Below, one piece after another: positions 54,416 through 61,559 of a DNA stretch of 64,000 nucleotides; position 1 is the first letter of the stretch, and every line of letters begins with the position of its first letter. The notes under the pieces were generated by a model that made no database searches, had not been told where the DNA came from, and saw only the letters and a program-made list of their open reading frames with translations. Source of the DNA: SB21 sp964415295. GTDB lineage: Bacteria; CLD3; SB21. The position numbers and the translations under genes are program-made. The stretch lies in NCBI GenBank assembly GCA_964415295.1, contig CAYPYN010000002.1, positions 496,001 through 560,000 on the forward strand. The letters are read 5' to 3'.

Positions 54416-55614
54416 TTCTTCTCCAGGGTTTTCAGGATCTCGATCGCATTCGTATTCTTCGGATCGAGATCTACGGCTTTCTTATAGTTGATCCGCGCCT
54501 GGTCCTTTTGCCCGTTGAGGAGATACGCTTCGCCGAGGCTGTCGTAACAATTGCCCGACTGCGGATACGCCTCGGCATTCAGCTTGAATATCTCGATCGC
54601 ATCGGCGGTTCGCCCGACCTGCATCAGTTGATAACCCAGCATATTCAGCTGGCTTTCTTTAAAGTTGTACGCGTCCGGTTCTTCTTTTTTCAGACGATGG
54701 TATTCCCCCACTGCCGACTGAATACCTTTTTCAAATAATACTCCCATAAGCACATCCGAGATCGACATCCTGGGCTCGCCAACACCCATCAGCTCCACAT
54801 CAAAGATGAGCGTTGCGTTGGGAGGAATGACCGCACCGGCGCCTCGTTCGCCGTAAGCCAATTCCGGCGGGATGATCAGTCTCAGCTGATCCCCGACGGC
54901 CATCAGCGCGATGCCTTCTTCCCAGCCCTTGATCACGAGCCCCTGACCGAGAACGAATTCGAACGGTTCGTTGCGATCACGTGAGGAATCGAATTTCTTT
55001 CCGCTAAGGAGGTATCCGGAATAATGCACTTCCACGGCTTTTCCGGGCTGCGCCGCCGCCCCGCCCGTCCTCTTGATCACGACGTATTTCAAACCGCTGG
55101 GCGTCGAAACGGTATCGCCGGGTTTCTGTTTTCCGGCCTGCAAACTGGCGGCCAGTTTCTTGGTATCCATCATCGGGTTGGATGGAATCTTGGCGGTCAC
55201 GATCGTCGCGTCGCTCACCGAGAGCAATTCGACATCGAACAGCAAGGTGGCGTTGGGCGGTATGACGCCGGGTATGCCGCGTTTGCCGTAAGCCAGCGGC
55301 GAAGGAATGATGAGCCGCAGCACATCGCCGACGGACATCAGGGCGACCCCTTCATCCCAGCCCTTGATCACTTTGCCCGCGCCAAGAACAAAGCCGAACG
55401 GGTTCGCGCGGTCCTGCGCCTGATCGAAAATTTTACCGTCCTCGAAAAATCCCTTGTAGAGAACTTCCGCTTTTAATCCGTTTCTGGCGGGTTCGCCGGA
55501 ACCTTTTTTCAGGACAAGATAGCGCAGGCCGCTGGCCGTGGTCACTGTATCCTGAGCCTGAGCTGTCATAGTGAACAGTACACATACTATCCAGGTTTTA
55601 AATACTTTTTTCAT
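54412..55614 (-). CDS. Exported peptidyl-prolyl isomerase, two FKBP domains plus TPR
   Basis: 400 residues. A signal peptide (1-20) is followed by two FKBP domains (about 25-135 and 160-270). Both have the active-site lines 'FGFVLGAGKVIKGWDEGVAL' / 'FEFVLGQGLVIKGWEEGIAL' and 'YGKRGIPGVIPPNATL' / 'YGERGAGAVIPPNATL'. TPR-like helices fill about 285-400 ('CYDSLGEAYLLNGQKDQARI'). It speeds proline isomerisation in exported proteins, and the TPR part may bind clients. AAGGAAGG precedes ATG 55614. It is translationally coupled to the CsgG-HEAT gene. Confidence 0.94.
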   Translation of the reverse strand: MKKVFKTWIVCVLFTMTAQAQDTVTTASGLRYLVLKKGSGEPARNGLKAEVLYKGFFEDGKIFDQAQDRANPFGFVLGAGKVIKGWDEGVALMSVGDVLRLIIPSPLAYGKRGIPGVIPPNATLLFDVELLSVSDATIVTAKIPSNPMMDTKKLAASLQAGKQKPGDTVSTPSGLKYVVIKRTGGAAAQPGKAVEVHYSGYLLSGKKFDSSRDRNEPFEFVLGQGLVIKGWEEGIALMAVGDQLRLIIPPELAYGERGAGAVIPPNATLIFDVELMGVGEPRMSISDVLMGVLFEKGIQSAVGEYHRLKKEEPDAYNFKESQLNMLGYQLMQVGRTADAIEIFKLNAEAYPQSGNCYDSLGEAYLLNGQKDQARINYKKAVDLDPKNTNAIEILKTLEKK

Positions 55615-55624
55615 GTGCCTTCCT

Positions 55625-56149
55625 TTATGGATTCTTCGATTCGATGAGTGTTTTCAATTTATCAAAATCTTTTTGATTTCTTTCCTTGATGCGGCTGCGG
55701 GAAAGCGCCAGCAGGCTCCGGAATACGGCATTCTTGCCCGCGGTATCATTGAGATACGTGACCTCCGTTGCGCCGTTCTTTTCGACAAAACGGAATTCCC
55801 CGGTACCGTCGAGAAACTCGTTGTCCATCGAAAAAGCGAACACTTCGTTCTCTTTCATTTGGATCACTTCTTCATCCACGAACATGTCCTTGCCGTCCTC
55901 GTTAAAGACGAACCGGTATCTACTGCCTATCTCACCCGGCCGGCCGCTCAGCGTCTCCATTTTTTTGAAACCCGTCATCCATTCGCCCATTAACCCGGCG
56001 TCCATGAAAGTTCTGAAGGTCAGGTCAACGGGCTTTTTCACTTCAAAAACGATCTTGTATGTCAGCCTGGGCATAAAAACGCCGACGAGCAGGAAGGCGA
56101 CCAGGCAAGCGCCCAGCAAGATACCGGCAACGGATAATGTTTTTTTCAT
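55625..56149 (-). CDS. SRPBCC-family (START/polyketide-cyclase-like) protein with membrane anchor
   Basis: A 174-residue protein. The N-terminal helix (about 5-27) anchors it; the rest is a START-like hydrophobic-pocket domain ('VDLTFRTFMDAGLMGEWMTGFKKMETL', 'ATEVTYLNDTAG', 'RIKERNQKDFDKLKTLIE'). Such domains bind lipids or small hydrophobic ligands. It lies 10 nt before the FKBP gene. Confidence 0.85.
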   Translation of the reverse strand: MKKTLSVAGILLGACLVAFLLVGVFMPRLTYKIVFEVKKPVDLTFRTFMDAGLMGEWMTGFKKMETLSGRPGEIGSRYRFVFNEDGKDMFVDEEVIQMKENEVFAFSMDNEFLDGTGEFRFVEKNGATEVTYLNDTAGKNAVFRSLLALSRSRIKERNQKDFDKLKTLIESKNP

Positions 56150-56199
56150 AGCTTATTCCCCGTATGTACTTCAGATCTTTTCATCAACAGTCAAGAATC

Positions 56200-56787
56200 C
56201 TATAAATAATACCGCATGATCGGTCTTGTTTTCGATCTTCTCGCCGCTTCTTCAAATCCCGCTTTCAAAAAGGCGGACGGAATGCCCGTCCACGCGAAAG
56301 CGGCCGGAATATTGGCCGCGTACGGCTCGGCCGGATACGCTTCCAGAATTTTTGCCTTTTTCCGCCGGGCAAATTGAATAACGGCCTTCAGCAACTGGGT
56401 TGAAAGTCCGCGGCGGCGGAATTCTTTGGCGATGAAGAAACACGTGACCGACCAGACGGGTTGATCGTCCACCGGCGCGAGTACACGGGAATCTTCGAGG
56501 CGAATAAAGGCCTCTCTCGGCGCCACGGCGCACCATCCGACGGGTTCCCCTTCGCAATACGCGAGCAGGCCCGGCTCATGACCGGAGGAAACGATCTTTT
56601 TCATGGCTTTCTTATTTCCCGCCCCTTTTTGTTTATCAAAGACCGCCTTTTTAACGCGCCAGGTCATGCACCAGCAGCCTCCGCATGCACCGCGTTCCCC
56701 GAAGAGCGTTTCAAAATCCTTCCACCGCGCCGGCGTCAGCGGGCGGAAGACATAAGTCTTCTCGGTTTTATGGGATCGGGTATGCAT
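56200..56787 (-). CDS. GNAT-family N-acetyltransferase
   Basis: A 195-residue acetyltransferase. The acetyl-CoA loop is in 'FFIAKEFRRRGLSTQLLKAV' (R/Q-x-x-G-x-G/A variant), with the preceding strand 'GEPVGWCAVAPREAF'. The N-terminal 'GACGGCWCMTWRV' is shared with a subgroup of GNAT proteins of unknown substrate. It is the first gene of the minus-strand cluster to 51863, 50 nt from the next. There is no signal peptide, so it is cytosolic. Confidence 0.9.
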   Translation of the reverse strand: MHTRSHKTEKTYVFRPLTPARWKDFETLFGERGACGGCWCMTWRVKKAVFDKQKGAGNKKAMKKIVSSGHEPGLLAYCEGEPVGWCAVAPREAFIRLEDSRVLAPVDDQPVWSVTCFFIAKEFRRRGLSTQLLKAVIQFARRKKAKILEAYPAEPYAANIPAAFAWTGIPSAFLKAGFEEAARRSKTRPIMRYYL

Positions 56788-56919
56788 GCGATGGTCTTTC
56801 GGGTTGAATAAAAAAACATAATCATTTTCGATCCGAAGAGCAAAAAGATTTTAGCGAATAGCCTGTGGCAATGCGCCGGCCGATATTGTATATTGGTTAA
56901 AACCAAACGAGAGGTCCTT

Positions 56920-58242
56920 ATGCGATCGTATGTCATCCTCTTATTTCTCATCGCGCTTGATCAAGCGCAGTCGCAGGAATCATTGTATCCGATTCAGGTC
57001 AACGGTAAGTGGGGATTTATCGACCGGGAGGGAACAGTTGTCATCCGGCCTCAATTTGACTGGAACAGGGTATCGATGCCGGAAGATGGTATTATGATCA
57101 TTGATCTCGGTGAAAGGTTCGGTATTCTGAATCAGAAGGGCGAGATCCTGTTCGAGCCTCAGTTCGACCGGATACCTGTGTTTCAGGGAAATGTCTGCTG
57201 GGTGCAGAAGAATGAAAAATGGGGACTGATCGACCGGAGCGGCACTTGGATTATTGAACCCCGCTTTGACATCGCCTATGACTTTATCGGAGTTTATGCG
57301 AAGGTCGAACAGAACGGCCTTTACGGTCTGGTGGATTCCTCAGGCACGATCGTGCTCGAACCGCGTTTTTCGGATTTGAGCCAGCCCTCCGAAGATCTGA
57401 TAGCGGCGAACGACGGCAGCGGCTGGGGTTACATCGATATGTCCGGAAAATATGTTTTCTCAAAGCGTTTCAGCCGATGCTACGATTTTTACAACGGATA
57501 TGCGTTGGTCAATGTCAATTACAACCGATGGAAGATCATTGATAAGACCGGAGGATTTACGACCGATACAGATTTTGATTACCTGGGTGAAAGCGGCGGG
57601 GGCTTGTTTTATGCGCAACTGGGCGACACAAAAGGATTGGTCGATCATCTGGGTAATTTTGTTCTGAAAAGCGAAAGCTGCCGCTATTACAGCCGGAACT
57701 TTATCCAATACGAAGAAAATGCCAAGATCGGATTCAGAACAGCGGACGGACGGGTACTTGTGAGACCTCAGTTCGTTGCAGCCGACGACATGGGCGAAGG
57801 CTGGATCGTGGTCGTCGACGAAAAAAACCGCATGGGATTTATCGATACCCTCGGCCAGATCGGACTAAAACCCCAGTCCGAATTCTTCATCGACCTGACC
57901 TCGGAGACGAGGTTTCGCGAAGGACGTCTGATCGTGCGGACTAAGAAGAAATATGGCGTCATAGACCGGGATCTGAAATGGGTCGTGCGGCCACGATACG
58001 ATTTGATCTCTTCGTACCGGCACGGTTGGGCCGTATTCAATATCGGCGGCAAAATGGTCGGAGAGTTGCCCGTCATCACCGGCGGTAAATGCGGATTCAT
58101 CGATCCCGACGGAAAGGAGATCGTTCCTGTGCTGTTCGACAGGGTGGAATATTTTGACGATAATCTCGCGCAGGTCATGATCGGGTCGGCCATGGCCTAC
58201 GTGAATAAAGCCGGCAAGATCGTGTGGAAAGCGGGTCCGTAA
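56920..58242 (+). CDS. WG-repeat secreted protein
   Basis: 440 residues with a signal peptide (MRSYVILLFLIALDQAQSQ) followed by about ten WG-type beta repeats of 40-45 residues, for example 'KWGFIDREGTVVIRPQFD', 'KWGLIDRSGTWIIEPRFD' and 'KCGFIDPDGKEIVPVLFD'. Repeats are thought to serve binding in the envelope; function unknown. ATG 56920 is preferred, with GAGAGG upstream, over an upstream TTG at 56893. Confidence 0.9.
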   Translation: MRSYVILLFLIALDQAQSQESLYPIQVNGKWGFIDREGTVVIRPQFDWNRVSMPEDGIMIIDLGERFGILNQKGEILFEPQFDRIPVFQGNVCWVQKNEKWGLIDRSGTWIIEPRFDIAYDFIGVYAKVEQNGLYGLVDSSGTIVLEPRFSDLSQPSEDLIAANDGSGWGYIDMSGKYVFSKRFSRCYDFYNGYALVNVNYNRWKIIDKTGGFTTDTDFDYLGESGGGLFYAQLGDTKGLVDHLGNFVLKSESCRYYSRNFIQYEENAKIGFRTADGRVLVRPQFVAADDMGEGWIVVVDEKNRMGFIDTLGQIGLKPQSEFFIDLTSETRFREGRLIVRTKKKYGVIDRDLKWVVRPRYDLISSYRHGWAVFNIGGKMVGELPVITGGKCGFIDPDGKEIVPVLFDRVEYFDDNLAQVMIGSAMAYVNKAGKIVWKAGP

Positions 58243-58259
58243 GGCTTGCAAAGCCGACC

Positions 58260-60656
58260 CTACCGTCGTTTAGTTCCTCGCTTTTTGTCTTTTGGCTGCA
58301 CCGTTTTCTTTAATTGGGATGAAAAGGACTGAAGCCGTTTTTCTACCAGGTGGTAAATCGTTTTTTTCGGGAAGGTCCCGTTCTTGTTTTTTACGCCCGC
58401 CGGTTTTCCGGTCAGAACTTCAATACCTTCCGCGATCGTGGCCACTGGCCAGATATGGAATTTCCCGTCTTTCACCGCCGTCACCACATCTTCGCGAAGC
58501 ATCAGATGCTGCACATTGCTTTTAGGAATCATCACGCCCTGCTTGCCCGTCAAACCGAGCGCAGTACAAATATCAAAATATCCTTCGATCTTCTCATTGA
58601 CCCCGCCGATCGCCTGGATCTCGCCTTTCTGGTTGACCGAGCCGGTAACCGCTATCCCCTGCCTGATGGGCACCTGGGACAAAGCGGACAGGATCGCATA
58701 GAGTTCGGTCGAAGATGCGCTGTCCCCATCGACGCCTTCATAACTCTGTTCGAATACCAGACGGCAGGACAACGTCATGGGTTTTTCCGAGGCAAAAGTT
58801 TCCGACATAAAACCGCTGAGAATCAGAACGCCTTTGCTGTGGATCGGTCCGCCGAGTTGCACTTGCCTCTCAATATCGACGATGCCCTCCGTTCCGGGGC
58901 CGGCGCTGGCGGTGATCCGGTTGGGGCGTCCGAATTCGTAATCCCCCATACGGATAACGGCCAGACCATTGACCTGACCGGCGACCGAAGATTCCGTGTC
59001 GATCAGAAATACCTTTTGCGTGATGAGTTCCTGTATCCGTTTCTGCACCAGGTTGGATCGGTATACTTTTTCGTCAATGGCTTTTTGCACATGGATCTCG
59101 CGGATCTGCGCCGCCTGATCCTGCACGGCCCAGTAATGCGCTTCGCGGATCACGTCGGCCATCGCGCCGAAATGCGTGGACAATTTCTCCTGGTCATCGG
59201 CCAGGCGTGAGGCATACTCCAGCACGCGGGCCGCCGCGGGGCTGTTGAGATGTTTCAGATTCTCTTTATTGCACAGCGTAGAAATGAACGTCAGGAAATC
59301 CTGCGTGTTCTTATCGTCCCGGTCCATGCTGGTGTCAAAATCCGCTTTGACCTTGAAGAGTTCCGGGAAATCATCGTCGTAATGATGGAGCATATAGTAC
59401 ATCATGCTGCGGCCGACAAGAATGATCTTGACTTCCAGAGGAATCGGCTGGGGGCGCGTCGTTCGAGTGGTGGTCAGGCCCATGCTTTCTCCGAGTTCCT
59501 CGATCTGGATGGATCCCGATCTTAAGGCGCGTTTAAGTCCGTCCCAGCTCATGAGATGTTTCAGCACGTCCTCCACCTGCAGCACGATATAGCCTCCGTT
59601 GGCGCGATGGAGAGCGCCGGGTTTGATCATCGTAAAGTCGCTGTACAACGTGCCCTGGTAAACTTCCTTTTCGATGCGGCCAAACAGATTATTGTACGTC
59701 GGATTTAATTCCAGCACGACCGGCACGCCCTGTTGTTTGCTGTTATCCACGAAAAGATTGACCTCGTACGTATTCGCCGGAACGTCCTCGGATTTTTCTT
59801 TATCCTCGGAAGTCTGCTTGAACGATTCGATATTCTCCAGAATGTCGTTTTCAATATCGCCGAACCAGCCCATCACCTCTTCCAGGTTCTTGTATTTCTC
59901 TTTCAGATCCTCCAGAACACCGCCGACCAGGTAGCGAACGGCTTGCTGGTCCAGTTCCTTGAGAGAATGCTGAGCGGCGCGTTCAAGCAGGCGAACCTCT
60001 TTGAGAACCGCTTTGAGCCTCTCTTCCAAAGCTTTTCGCTTTTCGATCAATTTGTCTTGTTCCGCCTGCGGAATGGCTTTCCATTCTTCCTCCGCCATGG
60101 CACGCCCATCCTTGGTGGGCAGGAGTATGACCCCCAATTGCGTCGCCTGAAGAGAAAAGCCTTCTCCGGCGGCGGAGTTACTGAATTCCCGCATCAGCCC
60201 GTCGCGCTGGGTCTGCATGGCGCCGATGATCTCGTCGCGTTTCGTAGTATAATCGTCGCTTTCAAAGAGCTTACGTATCTCGCGGTGAATGAATTCCACG
60301 AACTTACGTACGTCCTGCTGAAATTCTTTTCCGCGCCCTGCGGGAAGCCGAAGGGCTTTGGGCTGATCGCCGTCGTTGAAATCGTTGACGTAACACCAGT
60401 CCGACGGCGTGGGTTTGCTCTTAGCCAGTTCTTCGAGGAACGACTTCACGGCGGTCATCTTGCCCATGCCGCGCGGGCCGGAAACAAATACATTAAAACC
60501 GACCTCCTGTATACCCAGACCGAACCTCAGCGACGAGACCGCCCGGGGCTGTCCGATAATACCGTCCAGGGGCGAGAGATGTTCGGTGGATTCCAGGTTC
60601 AGTGATTCCGGATCGGTGATTTTTCTCAGATGTTTGTAGGTTAATTCTTTGACCAT
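58260..60656 (-). CDS. Lon-family ATP-dependent protease (LonB-like)
   Basis: 798 residues. Walker A 'GPRGMGKMT' lies at about 60-68; a coiled-coil helical insert follows (about 170-290), then the rest of the AAA+ module ('NGGYIVLQVEDVLKH', 'NSPAAARVLEYASRLADDQE'). The C-terminal S16 protease domain has the catalytic Ser in 'EGVDGDSASSTELYA' and Lys in 'GGVNEKIEGYFD'. It lacks the N-terminal substrate domain of LonA and resembles the AAA-protease group often annotated as Lon-like. ATG 60656 has AGGAGG 6-8 nt before it. It degrades misfolded or regulatory proteins in the cytosol. Confidence 0.93.
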   Translation of the reverse strand: MVKELTYKHLRKITDPESLNLESTEHLSPLDGIIGQPRAVSSLRFGLGIQEVGFNVFVSGPRGMGKMTAVKSFLEELAKSKPTPSDWCYVNDFNDGDQPKALRLPAGRGKEFQQDVRKFVEFIHREIRKLFESDDYTTKRDEIIGAMQTQRDGLMREFSNSAAGEGFSLQATQLGVILLPTKDGRAMAEEEWKAIPQAEQDKLIEKRKALEERLKAVLKEVRLLERAAQHSLKELDQQAVRYLVGGVLEDLKEKYKNLEEVMGWFGDIENDILENIESFKQTSEDKEKSEDVPANTYEVNLFVDNSKQQGVPVVLELNPTYNNLFGRIEKEVYQGTLYSDFTMIKPGALHRANGGYIVLQVEDVLKHLMSWDGLKRALRSGSIQIEELGESMGLTTTRTTRPQPIPLEVKIILVGRSMMYYMLHHYDDDFPELFKVKADFDTSMDRDDKNTQDFLTFISTLCNKENLKHLNSPAAARVLEYASRLADDQEKLSTHFGAMADVIREAHYWAVQDQAAQIREIHVQKAIDEKVYRSNLVQKRIQELITQKVFLIDTESSVAGQVNGLAVIRMGDYEFGRPNRITASAGPGTEGIVDIERQVQLGGPIHSKGVLILSGFMSETFASEKPMTLSCRLVFEQSYEGVDGDSASSTELYAILSALSQVPIRQGIAVTGSVNQKGEIQAIGGVNEKIEGYFDICTALGLTGKQGVMIPKSNVQHLMLREDVVTAVKDGKFHIWPVATIAEGIEVLTGKPAGVKNKNGTFPKKTIYHLVEKRLQSFSSQLKKTVQPKDKKRGTKRR

Positions 60657-60861
60657 GAGATCCTCCTTCCGTGAGCGGGATGATGGGTCGAGAGGCACAG
60701 CGAGTTGTTTTAAATGTATGATTCACGGCCATTAATTTCAAAACAAATTCACAACTTTCCCGTAGAAGTTCCGGTCATGATTTTCACAAAAAAAGAGATT
60801 CTTTTTTCTTGTATTGCCATTAATTCCGGCTTACCTTTATTCGGTTTCCGGGATTCTTACA

Positions 60862-60889
60862 TTGTTTTCAATCCTTTTATTTTTATAAC
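60862..60889 (+). promoter_or_regulatory. Sigma-70 promoter of TPR lipoprotein gene
   Basis: TTGTTT, 16 bp, TATAAC. Start predicted near 60896, about 24 nt before the ATG at 60920. The rest of the 263-bp gap to the protease gene shows no gene. Confidence 0.5.
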
Positions 60890-60919
60890 AAAACTACTTT
60901 TTAAAAAGAAAGGAAAAGT

Positions 60920-61510
60920 ATGAGAACGTATTTTTCTTTGTTCATCACCGCCGTGTGGTTATTCAGCGCAGGCTGCGGCGACAGTACAACCGACCAGGCG
61001 GCGGAATTTATCGCCTCAGGCTGGGAAAAATTTGAAGCGCACGATTACACGGGCGCGGCGGAGGATTTTGCCAACGCCATTGACGCCGATTCCTCAAAGG
61101 CCGAGGCCTATGTAGGGCTTGGCTGGACGGCCTTGAAAATGGACCAACTGATCATAGCCGATCTGGCTTTCGCGTATGCGATCGAACTGGAACCGAGCGA
61201 CGACGCCTATGCCGGCAAGGCCTTCGCGGATTTTAATCTGGAAAATCATGTTGCAGCCGCGGCCGACGTTGATGAAGTGGTCACGATCGCTGAAAACGCC
61301 GCCAACGCATACACCTTCTCCCATGACCCGTCGATCACACAAACCGACCTTCTCTGGATCAAGGCCAGAGCCCATTTTCTTATGGGCCAATACGCCGGAG
61401 CCCAGACGGTTCTCAATGTACTTTCCCCATCCAACGGTTTGAACCCGGAAAGTTCGTCGTACATCCAGGACCTGGCGGATGCGATCGAGAATCTCAGACT
61501 GACGGTTTAA
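60920..61510 (+). CDS. TPR-repeat lipoprotein
   Basis: A 196-residue lipoprotein (lipobox SAGC, Cys19) with TPR motifs over about 25-165 ('YTGAAEDFANAIDADSSKAEAYVGLGWTALKMDQ' type pair, then 'LLWIKARAHFLMGQYAGAQTVL'). TPR domains act as protein-binding scaffolds. AAGAAAGG precedes the ATG. It precedes the large secreted protein at 61560 by 49 nt, so the two may be co-expressed. Confidence 0.88.
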   Translation: MRTYFSLFITAVWLFSAGCGDSTTDQAAEFIASGWEKFEAHDYTGAAEDFANAIDADSSKAEAYVGLGWTALKMDQLIIADLAFAYAIELEPSDDAYAGKAFADFNLENHVAAAADVDEVVTIAENAANAYTFSHDPSITQTDLLWIKARAHFLMGQYAGAQTVLNVLSPSNGLNPESSSYIQDLADAIENLRLTV

Positions 61511-61559
61511 CGCTAACCATTTAGAGGAAATAATAATTTTTAAATAAGGATACTATTTT

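Noticed and set aside
60714..60923. A 69-codon frame in the gap before the TPR lipoprotein
   Set aside because: It has no ribosome site, a low-complexity hydrophobic/lysine end and overlap with the promoter and ribosome site of the real gene.
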